Positions 26,363 to 38,868 of a stretch of 64,000 nucleotides of DNA are shown here, in pieces. The notes beneath the pieces were generated by a model. That model did no database searches. It was not told the origin of the DNA and saw only the letters and a program-made list of their open reading frames with translations. The position numbers and the translations under genes are program-made. The number at the start of each line of letters is the position of its first letter. Position 1 is the first letter of the stretch. The stretch is from Lineus longissimus (Eukaryota; Nemertea; Pilidiophora; Heteronemertea; Lineidae): contig NC_088310.1 of NCBI RefSeq assembly GCF_910592395.1, forward strand, positions 28,227,491-28,291,490. The letters run 5' to 3'.

Positions 26363-27185
26363 TTTCTTCTCAAATAACCAACATCATTCTCTCCGGCTAG
26401 CAAATGAATTCCTACAGTTCTTGCAATAACCGTTGCACTAATGACTTCTATCAGTGGGATGTCCATTAAAATTAATAAGTTTATTATTGGGAATCGCTGC
26501 CCCATAATGAAACCGCTATAACCTTCGTGGAATTAGACCGATTTCTCTATTTACCCACAGGGCCAGATCTATTAACTTCTCGTTTCAATTCATTGGTTGC
26601 TATTGATAATGTGATTGATGCGGTGACTTCGGGGTTTATTGCTTTGGTGGGTTTTGACCATTAGCTGTGGACTAATGAATTCGCCCCAGGTCGAGAGAAT
26701 AGCATATCTCGTTTCAATTGCGGGCTCTGTGAATCTACGGTTTGAATAACGGAGCAGATTCCTTACGCAAATTTTTAGATAAAACTTCGCTGCATTCTTG
26801 GCACACTTTCATTGCCGGTGTAGAGACCACGCACTCATCTTTGTGGGTCCTCACAATACTTGTTTTAAGATGAGAACTGTCACAGAAAGGATCGATGCAA
26901 TAACTAGTTTAGGGCAATTTATTGTTTATTGAAAAATGTATTACCCACAACATAATCTAAAGTATCTACAAATATGATGAACTGAGTTCCCGATATAACA
27001 CGCAGTTACAAGATAAATCGATTTTTGTGGTGAAAATTCTCCCAAAAAATATATGCGTATGCATTGATAATTCACAACTGTGTGCATCATTACAAAAAAA
27101 TATGTTCAACCGTCACTAGGCAATCAATAATTTCTGTACAAGTAGGTGACCATGAATGGCCTTGGTCGTTTCCTTGGCGATATCA
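26363..27185. other. Spacer between genes D and E
   Basis: Short intergenic stretch. Two minus-strand AATAAA motifs at 26918-26923 and 26925-26930, about 260 bases past the stop of gene E, are good poly(A) signal candidates for E. No other gene is recognised. Confidence 0.6.
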
Positions 27186-30100
27186 TCATCTGGCCGATGG
27201 AGTTACTCGTCCAGCCAGTGGAGACCTCGAGGGTATTTCACCATTCGCGTTCCCTGATGCCAGCCGGCTGCCAATGGGCGTTGGAAGCTCGGAGTCGGGT
27301 GGAGTAGGCGTTCCAGGAAGGTCGGGCATCACGTCTGTGTGGGTTGAGGCAGGAACAAGTGGCTTGTTATTGTATCTAAAATCCATCACATTTGGGTCAT
27401 CTGAAATTATAGGGGATCGATCGATCGGTCATCTGAAATTATGCAACTTGTATTGCTAAACGCATGACCAACGTCAATTGAATGTCACACACTGGGATCT
27501 TTTAATGGTACACCAGGTGCATGAGAAATACAGCCAATCCCAACTGATTAACTGAGTCTGAAATAACAACTTGCTATACAAGTGTCATCGTTGATCGTTG
27601 TTGGTGTTGTAATATTTCAGTACTTAATGAAGGTTCTGCATCCTTCGTGGGACATAGGGCCACAACGCAATCTCACCGCTTCGTTTTGCATTTCGCTGCC
27701 TTGGCCGCCGCGTCCCAAGTAAACCCCATATCAATTTAGTATTTCAGTAGAGTTGAGAAGAAGGTTGCGGCGTTGCTGATTGCATCTTAAATGGCCATTG
27801 CTACAGTATTCTTACCTGACATGACGTAGACATCAGACTTACTCACTGTCTTCTCCCCTTTCACTGGTGTTCCATCCAAGCCGTAACTGAAACGGTTCAA
27901 CGTACTTTATATCAATCGTTCTATGACAGCATCCTTGCGAAAATAACAACTATTTACTGTCAGCAGGTGATTTTCCAGATTCGTACATTAGAGTCATGAA
28001 CACCTTCCATCAGAAATCAAACAGTAACATACTTGGACCTGTATGACAATTCTAACATTGAAGTTTACGTCAATTAGTATGGCTAGGCTTCAGACGAATA
28101 TGCTTTGATGAAGAAAAGTCAAAATCTTTGTTCATTACTTCACATTTGTATTTCGTTAGCTTCGGCAGACGAAATTTCCTATAAGACACTACAAAACTCA
28201 CTTAGTTAAACTCACTTAGCTCTGTGATGAAATGCTTTTTGCAAGGCACATATCAAAGCAGTCAGCAAACCTGTCAGCCCGATGCTTAGAATGATACCAA
28301 GGATAACGTTCCCTTCAACAGTGTCCAGAATCCAGTTGTGTTTTGGATCCGGGTACTTGTACCACGTAATCTTCTCTATGCAATCCTTTGCAATCTCGCT
28401 GCTGGCGTTGTTCACAAACTCTCGCGGTGTTTCGACGAGATCTCTCGTGAAGTTGGCCATGAGGACTTCTGGTGAAACGTACTGCTTGACCAGTTCGACA
28501 TGACGGTGGTATTCTGTAGTGTCATCGGTGAGGAAGTAGAGGAGAATAATTGGTTTCCCGTTGCTGCTGAAATTGCAATAAAAATAAGCTGCACGACTCT
28601 ACATTCCACCTGCGTCGTCTTTGCTTCTTCAAGAACACAGACTGGAGAGAGCCGTTATTTAGAAGATCTACCGTTAGTTCAAATCTTTTCACATATGCAT
28701 TTTCCCCTCAGCAAAGAGTTCTTGCTTCGATTGGTGTATATAGATAAAGTATAGTAACTGACCTTAAATTTACCGTCACCGAGATATCCCAATTCTTACA
28801 TCATTGCTGAGAGTGATGACGCCATGAAAAATCTTTCTCAAAATATGTTTTTGTTGCCCGCTAAAGCGCTGTTCCCCAATCCTCGCTCTTCAATTGGAAA
28901 GCCAAAAGCTATTGTAATTGCTCTGCACATCCATTTCCAAACATATCACTTGATGTAGCAATAAATATTCACCTACTCGTTAAGAATGTCATGTATCCTT
29001 GGAACGCATGGAGAACACATTTTCCGAAGGCCTACTAAGAACTGCTGCTTGTTCGTCTCATTCTTGTAATACTTGACGCTGTTGCAACTCGTCCAGTTTG
29101 TCAGCACGTCTTTGTCAACGTATGTATCAATCCTTATTGTGGCCACCCTGAAGAAGAATCAAAAATGGCAGTAGAAGGTACATCTTACAAATTCTCTTGA
29201 ATATCATGCATTACAATGGGGACAGACCTTTATTTGGAATCGGGTAGACTGAGTATGGTTTTATCAACATTGTTGTCTTTTTTTTTCAACGTCGCAAATT
29301 CTGAGAAGCCCGGTCTTCAAATGATAGGGCTAGCAACATTCACCGTGGCGCAGTTAATTTTAACCTTGCGATGATACTAAGTTGTTATCAGATTTACCCA
29401 CCCTCCTTGGTCGTGGGCTGGGTCGCTATCCTTGATGTAAGCTCGGATGACGTATCTATGATAGGATTGCAGGACATGCTGGATCTTGTGTATCACTTCC
29501 CCAGTCACGGAGTCCAGGGAGAACTCAATGCTATCTTTCACAAGGTAGTAGAAGACCCGATTGTAAACTGGAAACATGATAATGAAGAAAACATTGGAAA
29601 CTTCCTAAGAGCTAATCTGGTCATAAGCATCGCTCCAAGTAACAGGCGATAACACTACACTAAATCGTGGTAGATGTGTTTGGTACTTTGTGCTGGTGTT
29701 TCTCCAGTGTCTCGTTCATCAAAACATCATAAAATACGTTTGATGAGTTTTTGATTCGGTTTACGAGTATCTGGTTTGATAATGCTTTTCCCGAGTTCTG
29801 CCGTTGTGATCTGGAACTTAGAAAGAAGATCTTACAAACTTTCTGATATCTTGTCTGGAACGAGGCTGGGGGACCCAGCTGCGACCCAACTTACTGATAT
29901 CTTGATCATATCCGTGGACAGATCCAACAACGTGTCCCAGGTGTCGATAGATAGACGTTTCCCAATTATAGAATGTCTTGTTCCATTTTGGTTTATTATC
30001 ATTGATATTACTGATGTAAATAGTGACGGTAGCGAAGCCAGTTTGGCTTGGAGAAGCTGCAAAAACCTTGAACGTGATGACTGAGTACTTCTCAATGTCG

Positions 30101-33100
30101 AGCTGATTTCGGACACGGATTTCTATGAAGTTTTTGTGGGCAAGGCGCTGCTGGTGCGTGCGGCCCAGAAGCTTGGCTTCATAGTCTCTGTGAGCTATGG
30201 CGTTGGATGGGTCTACCCATGTCCTGACTTCACCGTAGATACCCAGGTCCATGTCGAAACAGGTCATTGTAAGTATCAAGGTCTGACCTGTTGAATTCTC
30301 TGGGATCGTCGCCAAGTATGTGTTTGGGGTGAAGAAGGGTGCCTCGTCGTCCACGTTTGTGACATAGATGTGGAGGAGAAGGCACGTTGTCAGGCCCTTG
30401 CTGTCTGCGGCGCATATGTCTGAAAGGGGATGATACATAACCTGAATATGTAGAACAGTTTCCCAGGTACCAGATGTCCCTGTACCTCTGTGCCAGCGAC
30501 AGTGGTTTATATGAACAATCGAAAATAGCAAAGACGAAGGAATAATGCGGACCAAACCTTAAAGCAGCCACTTTTGACCCCTCGATCGGTAATGCCCATT
30601 TTTTGATGTCGTGCGCGATCTTTTTAAATATATCCAGTCGTCGATGTGCTGAGTCACCTATGACATGTCAAAATCCCGCAACTCCGTTGCGGGCAAGAGG
30701 CTGAGTGACTGAGCACAAATTGAGTTGAGGAAATGGCCAGTTGTCAAAGGTGTAAGTACACTGCTGTTTAATGATAACCTTACCCGCAGTGAAGTGATGA
30801 GGAGGATCATAGCGGTCATAGTCAAGCGCCTTGTTGAGATAGATGGTACAGCCTCCCGTAGATCGTATGAAAGAGCTGAAGGTAGAGGAGGCTATGGAGC
30901 AGCTCCGTGTGTCTTTGTGGTCAGGGTCTGTCACCAGCCTGGTCACGTCGATCGGTAGTGGTACAATGGTGCTCTGTGGTGACGAAAAATTCATGACCTA
31001 GTCGTATTTCTTTACCACATTTTCAACTGAAAGTCGTCTTATACCTCGTGAATGGAATACCAATCTTATTCTCATTGGCGAGCATGAGTTATCCACTGGA
31101 GGGTTAGGCTGCTGCGTCCAGGACCCGAGTGTTCCCCGATAACATCGAGGACTGAGCTGGCAGGTAGGTTCGGCCGTTCCATCCAGGTGGAAGAAATGAG
31201 TTTATACTAAGGTTGGGCTCCTAGTTGGTTCTCTGTTTTTGGGTGGGGTGGGCAGGACCAACACCCTGCCATAAGTACCCAAATGCGCTACAGAAACGTC
31301 CCCGTATATGGCCGACCTGTACCCAAGCTGCTAACTGAGTAAGTAGAGTCCTACCTGTGACTCCTTGAGGACGAGAGCGTAAAACTGTGGGTTAAAGATG
31401 GGCGGTTCGATCCAGTCCTCCACGTAGATGGTCAGATTGGCTACGGCACAGCCTGTCATGTCGCATGCTGTGATGTTGGCGATGTAGTAAGGATCTATCT
31501 CATGGTTAAGGCAGTTGTTGTAGGTCGTCCTCACGGAGCCCCCTGGAAGAAAGGAACAACGTAAGCAATTGTTTATGCTGACACAGGCCGTGACGAAAGA
31601 GTTTCATCATCGTCATCGACACCATTCCATTATTGTCATAGATTCGTAAGGGTGTTATATCAAAGGTTCAGCCGGTTTGCATCATGTTCGACTGAAAAAA
31701 AGTATTGAAGCAGAAATACTACTTATCTGGCATTGGTCTGGGGCCATTTATAGGAGATCGTAGTAAGTTCTTGATGACACCTGAGTACCAAGAAATACTC
31801 ACATTTGTCGATTTCAAACTTTGTATTGCCGGAATTGTGATGAAAGACATCCATCTTGATGTTTATCGGGTCGTTTTCGTCGTCAACTGCAAGCACCTAA
31901 ATGCAAGGAAAAGGATATTTACCATCAAGGTCGATTGATTGTGGTAGATCTCGATACCGACTTTTCGGGATTTCCTTTTCTTTTGTGAATGTCCAACAAA
32001 CGATCTTGCTGAGATTCAGATATGAACAAACTACATAATGTTTCGGGAGCGGATTACTGGCTGCGTTCTGAATGAAAAAGAAGCTTTTGAACACACCGCA
32101 TCTCAATCTTTAATTCTTGGTGATCACATGACCACTCTTTACCAAATGACTCAAAACCTCACCTCGAAAATTTGACAACCATGAAACTGGTGTTCAGGGA
32201 TATAAGCCTTGTTTGGTAGGTTGAGAAAGCGTGGTTTCTCTGGTATGTCGATGATGATAACTGTGAGCTCTCCCATCGCAGCCTTGGTGGTGCCGTCCAT
32301 CACGAACACGGTCAGCTTGTACTGCTTTTGTTTCTCGTAGTTGAAGGCTGGGTTGGCTGTGAATTGAATTTTCGTGTCTGCAAATGGATCCAAAAGATTG
32401 TTACAGTTCCGGAGAAATCTAAATTGACCAATTGGATCACATAAGGCGAGAGTGTTTCCTTCCTCATCCTAAGGGGAGACGCGTGACCTTTGAGCCGGAT
32501 GGGTTCAGTCACCACTTTGGTCAACTCCGTAGGAAGTGTTGGCGTACTGCGTGCTCTGGTACAATTCCAATTGTGCCTGGCCGCACTAACAACTTGGGAA
32601 CGTTTCTCATGTTACTGATAAACTCGGCACATGTCATGTAAATGATTACTTTGTTAAATTTCACTTACGGTCTGAAGGATCCATCCTGAACTTCCCATCC
32701 AGAGGCGAGGCCTGCAGCACGTATGTCAGTGAATCGCCGTCGGGATCTGTGGCTACAACCTGTAAAAGACAGGCAGAGCATTACCTACATCACTCGTCAG
32801 AATATTAAGACACGCGAAGTTCAAACATTCCTCCTTCGAGTTTCTGATTTCAAAGGTGATTTGTTTTATTTTAATCTTGAATCCTCATCAGAGGTTACCA
32901 ATCATAAGTCTTGTTTACAATCTTCTGAGTTTTCTTACTTTTGTTCTTGCTGCTAAGGCAATAAGAGAACACCGAAGTGTCGTAAACTTTAAGTAAAGCA
33001 GGTCAGAGGCAAAGAAATGGAAAACTATATATGAATGATCACCTTGAATATCTCTGTGGGTCCATCAGTAACGTTCTCCTTGATGCTGACAGTCGCAGGC

Positions 33101-36100
33101 ATACCACTGATCTTAGGTTGATCAGGCTCATCCGTGATTGTCACGGTCACCTGGGTGGTACCTGTCCTGACTACTGGCGCTGGGCTGCCTTTGTCCACGC
33201 CAATGATCTCAAGGACCCATGTATGAGAGCCAGGGTTGCGGTAGTCAAGACCTGGGGCTATGACCTTGACATTTCCTAAAAGATATGATATTGTGCAGTC
33301 AAGGTCAGTAGCGCTGAAGAAGTTTGACGCCTGAAACTAACAACGTCACTTGTCTTCTCTGAGGTCGTGGGTTCGTTCCATTTCTAGTTGGATGACGAAC
33401 CTGGGATGGAGAGGGCGAGGTCATTAGTCTTCTCCAATATCATATATGACAGCATATGTTTACCGGCGTCTTTTCCAACGTTACTTTCATCGGTCCAATA
33501 GTGATTTTGCTTGATAACGTCCAAATGGACGCTTTTAGCTCATACCTAACTATTTTTTCATGATTTGAGATTGTAGAACGATGACAATCGTGGTATGGTG
33601 ATCATTCATTCATAAACTGTTCAATTTTTGGAGTTATGACTAAAAGTGAAATGGCTGTTACCACTAGCGTCCACAGTGAAGGGTGCTCCAGCCGGTTTCT
33701 GCACTGAGTATGTTATTCCCTGACCATTAGACACGTCGGGGTCCACCTTGCTGATGGCCATGCCGATATCGCCCTGAGTGTGTTCCCCAACGCTCACCGC
33801 AGCAGCCGAGGGGGTCAGCACCGGAGGTTCATTTACGTCAACTACGTTCACGGTCAGTGTCCCAGTGGCTGTACCACCCCTTCCGTCGTCTGCGTGGGTC
33901 AACAACTTGTACTGGTTGGTTCCAGTTTCGAAATCGAAAGGAGTTGTCAGAGATACTTTACCATCTGAAGAAAGGAGGGCAACCAGTTTACAAAAGATAT
34001 TGTGTATTAACGCAATCCCCGTTGCTCTGGCAATGGAAGTGGAAGCTGCTATCAATATCTTACAGTTGCATCTGTCTGTGCTACATCTTATAGCGTGTTG
34101 TAACATTTGCTGACACTGACTAAATATACAGATCTCGAACAACTTCTCCTCGATTAAGTTACGCACTCAAGCGGCAAAGTTACAAAGGCATATCAAATTG
34201 CGAGTGAGTGCCTCATTCCAACTTTCCTCAAGTCGCATAGATACACGTTTAGGCTCCCTGAAGTACTAGCCTTTCAGAAGCCATAAACCTGCTTCACTGA
34301 TAAAGTCTTCCGACTACGCACGGAAATTGGTGAATGAAAGCACTGTCGTCGCAAATGGATGCCTACCTGCAGAGTTAATGGTAAACATCCCAAGAGTACC
34401 AGCGGCGAAGGAGTAGGTCAGCGTATCTGAGTCCGGATCAGATGCGTCAGTGTCGTATATCACACCAGCAGAGAGTTCTGGCCAGTCGATAACCTTGTCG
34501 AGGTTGTTAAATTCTGAAATAAGTGTCTAAAATCAGCGATGAAGGAATGTCAATACAGAGGCATGACGCATTTCCCTGTCATTTTGTTGGTCCTCTGCTC
34601 ACCATCTTGCGGACTACTTAAAGCTGACATGCATGCATAAAAACCTTAACGTCCAAGTAGAAAACACTAAGGCGCGTTCGAAGTTCAGCGATCGGTCAGC
34701 CATGTTTCAAACGCCCTTAGATATGATAGACTACGAGCAGGCCGCAGTGGCGCTATTTGCAACAGAGCACTGGCCGTGGTGCACAGATATGAGCATCAGT
34801 TCATATGTCTTACTATAAATTGCGACCTGGAGCGATCATTGTTGGAAATCGAATGCCACCTAAACAGACAGTTCCTCAATACACGCATGGTGTGAATACT
34901 AGCAAAGCGGGATATTGTTTTGCATCTTTAAAACTCGAAAAATAGCTGCGTGCTCCTATAATCATCACATGATGCCACGTTCATCTCCTGATCATGTATC
35001 TTATGAATTCACTTTGCCAATATTGTAAAAGGGCAAATTTTAAAGGCCACTTTGAAACTGAATATGGTACAGATAGCACAAAAGACGCCATTCTGTCAAG
35101 CGTGTACGTGAAATGAAAAAATTAAAGAACTGAAATTATCTTCATCTACAACAACGGCCTCATGGCATAATGCGTAAGACGGTAAGGATCTAGTGGCGAG
35201 GGTTCCGAGTTCGAACCCGCTGGGAGATTATTTTTTATTTTTTTATTTTCACGAGCGCGTCTCTGTGACCTGTCTCGTTTGTGCAGTCAAGTGAGACCAG
35301 TCGCTGGGTGTCTATCATGTTTCAAGTGCAGTTGGTCGTCGTTAGGGTTTTTATGCATGCATGTCAGCTTTGAACTCGTAGTCGGTAAATTACATAAGTG
35401 CATAGTGTCGGATGAAGGAAAATTTCAGAATTACTAACGAAATGATCAGAACTTACTTGGTTTACAATTCTTCCTCCTCGATGCTACCAAGTCAACGCAT
35501 TTCACATTATTAGCAAGGTTTGTCTCCGCAGGGTAGGTGGACGTCGGGTCTTGTGATACAGTGGTACAGAGGTACTTCACTGCTTTACAACTAGCAGTGG
35601 GGATTGTCATTTTGGCGATGGCACTTAAGTCCTTCTGGTCCGCTGCCCCGAGACCACCAGCTGTAAGACCAACCTGGAGCTGAGCGGTAGCCGGGTGCGT
35701 TAGTGCGATGTTTCCAGCTGGTAGAGCTAGGGTATCCGTGCCACCAGCCCTCAGGTTCGCATCTGTCAACTTAAGTGAGAGTATATAGTTCCTGTCGCTA
35801 CCGACAGCAGCGACGATGTTGTTTTCTATGCCTGCAGCTGCCACGTTGTTTATTTTCACGTCCACGCCAAAGTCAGCCGCACTTCCTACAGGGGTAGTGT
35901 AATCATCAATTACTGCTGCGCCCGTAGGGGTGACCGAAACTATGTTTACGTCTGAAAATAACCAGGAATCTTTCATGACCATGTACATTACACAAATTGC
36001 AGTACATATTACTACAGCATTTCCTAAGGGAGCTATGCCTAACATCTTCAGGGCAACTTGTTGGTAAGGCGTCAGGATCAGGTGACAGAACAGCCTTCCC

Positions 36101-37931
36101 AAGTATACGGGAAATAGAAGAGTAGCTTACCTGGAGGACAAGATATGAGACTTGTCGCAGCCAGACACTGACAATTATTTGTGACGTCAAGGTCGTCGTA
36201 GGCCGCAGCGTTTCCTTTCTTGACGCATGCACACGCCCATGTGTATTTTGGACAGTCAACTGCAGGAATGGTAGCTGTGGCCGTCATAGGGTACAGAGCC
36301 GTCGAGGAACCAGGGGCCAGTGCAGCGGTCAGGTCGCCCGTAGTAGAAGCAGGAAAGGCAACAGTTTTAATCGTTGCTCGGGTAACCGATATGTCAGCCT
36401 GTGCGAAGTAGAGGTCCACTGCAAAGTTTGCTCCAGCGGCGGCGTTGATGTCGGCACCTGAGCCAACTGGGGCATTGTTCTTGACCACGATGTCAAAGCC
36501 GAGGCTGGTGGCTTTGCCTGATTTCACCACAGGGTTCCCAACGTTCATCGCAAAGTTGGTGCCGATAATATCTGCAAAACGAGGTTTTCAGATCTTCAAG
36601 TCATTCCTGGCATAAAATTTCAAGCGGAGGTCCATTTTAAGTGGCCAGGTCACATGTACACAGAATAAAGCTTCTTTTCAGTTTCAAACTGTCCGAAAAT
36701 CTTCTTTAAAAACGTTGTTGTCCTCACTTCATTGGTTCTCTCGGATATTTACAAAAATTAAGAGCTTAGTGGACTTACCGACTCCACATTTTGTGATAGA
36801 TGACTTCACATCTTGGCAACGATAGTTATCCGCTGCATTCGAATCCGACCAGTCCGCCCCTGAGCCAGGCTCTACAAACAGACAGACAAACCGCACCAGA
36901 GAGCATTCTGCGGCGGGGATTGTAAGGGTACCTTCGCCTTCGACCTTCAGCTCAGCCTGAGTGTTGAGGCCTACCAGTGCTGCTCCAGGTGTCTTGAAGA
37001 CAGGAATTGTGGTCGTCTGGCCAGGGGTCTGGGTAATGGAGTTGCTGCCTATCCCAACAGCATTCACATCGAAATTGGAATAGAAGAGTGTCAGCTTATA
37101 GTTTTCATTCGGCGTGTCTGAAAAATATGAACTCTGTTGAATTCTGTACTTTGGTGTTTCTGTTGCAACACTATGGCTTAAAAGACTCGGAAAACGCGAT
37201 TGTTTTTTCTTCTGGCAAATAACTTTCAGGAGCAGCACTGAGATTTTCAACATAGCCAAAACTACATGTAAGTTGAAAGAAGGACACATTGAGGCATTAG
37301 TCTGCATACTTACTGACTTTATCGATCCTTTTGTTGACAGCTCCTCCAGTCTCCAGGTTCTTTATGGTTAGTCCAAACGTGTAAAGTATTGCTGAACCGA
37401 CGGGTAGGACTGGCACCGTGGGTGTGAAGGAAGTCAATTGAATGTCTGATTGGAAAAGATGATAAGTTGATTCACAATTAAACGAGGAGACCACGGAAGG
37501 ACGCCCGCACCTGAATTAACTTTTCAACATCTCCATTTCCCCCATGCACTGAAAAGTGGCGTGAGTGGTGGCTGGTTTATATCTCTTTCAACAAGCTCAA
37601 CTCTGTTGAAAAGATTGAACGTGGATATCTTTCGTCAACAAGTTGAAGGTTGTTGATCGACTGTTGATCTCGCAGTCCACACTGGTCGACACTTTCACAT
37701 CAACAAGCGCCAACTCCTTGTTGAAAGCGGGAAAATGTTGACTCGTGTGGACAGGGCTTAGGCCTAACGCCATTGGGAAGATGACGTGCTCGTTTCAATC
37801 GGAAAATCGGATGTCGTGGATTCATTCGCCAACGATCATCTGCGAGCATACTTACCACAATTTGGGCAGAAAGCTTTGACTTCATCTAACAGAACAGAAA
37901 GAAACAGCGTAGACAACAATACCACATGCAT
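27186..37931 (-). CDS. Large cadherin-repeat membrane protein E with three N-terminal cysteine-rich modules (19 exons, 1480 aa)
   Basis: Exons: 37856-37931, 37314-37445, 36779-37117, 36131-36571, 35457-35951, 34367-34513, 33662-33964, 33043-33275, 32669-32759, 32163-32377, 31803-31896, 31355-31542, 30784-30973, 29895-30419, 29402-29567, 28977-29147, 28216-28566, 27816-27886 and 27186-27400 (4443 nt). Signal peptide MHVVLLSTLFLSVLL. Residues about 26-182, 183-329 and 330-494 are three related modules, each ending IP-x3-C...C...N-x-C...C. About seven cadherin repeats follow (VVDVNEPP, ITDEPDQP, IIDIPEKP, VEDWIEPP, VTNVDDEAP, ISNINDNKP). The membrane-adjacent domain contains MCSPCVP. The helix is at about 1355-1378 (NVILGIILSIGLTGLLTALI). 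The roughly 100-residue tail contains NVMDFRYNNKPLVP and a proline-rich end. Exons 14-17 align with exons 8-11 of gene B. The donor of exon 15 was chosen as GTGGGT at 29400-29401, because the adjacent GTAAAT breaks the frame. Confidence 0.9.
30671..30689. repeat. Perfect 8-bp-arm hairpin
   Basis: CCCGCAAC, TCC, GTTGCGGG: a stable GC-rich hairpin in intron 13 of gene E. Its function is unknown. Confidence 0.5.
34620..35371. mobile_element. 752-bp element with 32-bp terminal inverted repeats, tRNA-like part inside
   Basis: AAAGCTGACATGCATGCATA... at 34620-34651 and its reverse complement at 35340-35371 agree at 31 of 32 positions. The body lies wholly inside intron 5 of gene E and has no long reading frame. 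A tRNA-derived segment sits at about 35157-35230, followed by a T-rich tail. No clear target-site duplication was found. It may be a MITE into which a SINE inserted, or a single composite family. Confidence 0.75.
35157..35250 (+). repeat. tRNA-derived SINE-like segment
   Basis: GGCCTCATGGCATAATGCG resembles a pol III A box region. GAGTTCGAACCC is a perfect B box about 50 bases further on, followed by a T-rich stretch. The T-arm and acceptor do not pair properly, so this is not a functional tRNA. It is best read as a tRNA-derived SINE head or a decayed tRNA. Confidence 0.55.
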
Positions 37932-38868
37932 GGCCGATGTTAACCGTCAATGCAAGGTCCTCGCTTCCGTTTCTGAGGCCAGTTTGCGCGGTTACCAAGC
38001 ATTACCTCAACTGGGATCAGCCTTCATTCAGTAGCCATCGTACTTTAAGTGATTTCCCATTTAGTACGATCGATAGATCTCACAATAATGGTGATCTGCG
38101 GTGGTGATATTGAGTTTTCATTTCCGTAGCTTGACCAAAGCAATAGGGACAATGATGTAGCAGCTCTTTTTTTCTATCGTTTTCTTGACCCAGGCAATGC
38201 AGAAAATTGTCTGAAACGGTAACGAGAATGCATGCTATGTCATCATTTGAATTTCATGCTAATACGTTAAGACCACCTCTGTGCTCATTTCATGCAGATC
38301 ACCACGAGGAATCACGCATCCACGTGATAAAAGTATGGCGCGATTTTCTCGCAGTGCGCGAATGACGTCAAGAACGTCATAGCGTCACTTCAAGTGGCAC
38401 TCTGACGCGACGATTCAGCTATTGCGACGCCTACGATATTGTGTTCGCGGGAGCAGCACTTCGTCCTCCAAAAGTCTTCATTTTTACGCATTTTTCCAAT
38501 CGGGGACACTGACTGGAATGGTAAATTTTGAGCATGTTTCTTTTAACTATGTAATCTCTTTATTTCTCATTGACAAGCTTCTGCTGACAGAAACAGTGAA
38601 AAGGGGCGTGAAGGCACCAGATGCAGGGCCTACTGTCTACAGATATAGGCCTCCAGCAATGGTGCCATGTACTACTACTAGGGCCTATGTCATGTGGTCG
38701 ATGCGGATCCCATAAAATTACTGCATTTATTTAACAGCCGATATAAGAGGAGGGGGTTACCATGTTTGCGAGAGAATGCGATGGGGGGTAACGAGCAATT
38801 GCGATCCTTGAAGACACCATCCCCGGGCACCAACCTTGAGAGAGTGTAGACCTACCTACTCAACTCAA
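37932..38868. other. Spacer between gene E and the GPCR gene
   Basis: Contains the upstream flank of gene E and the 3' flank of the GPCR gene. Minus-strand AATAAA motifs at 38726-38731 and 38559-38564 are possible GPCR poly(A) signals. No gene is recognised. Confidence 0.6.

Noticed and set aside
29398-29401. GTAAAT as donor of gene E exon 15
   Set aside because: It would leave phase 0 and hit a stop in the next exon; GTGGGT four bases upstream on the minus strand keeps the frame and matches the phase-2 intron of genes B-D.
35157-35230. Functional tRNA gene
   Set aside because: B box is good, but the T-stem and acceptor stem do not pair, and it lies inside a repeat element.
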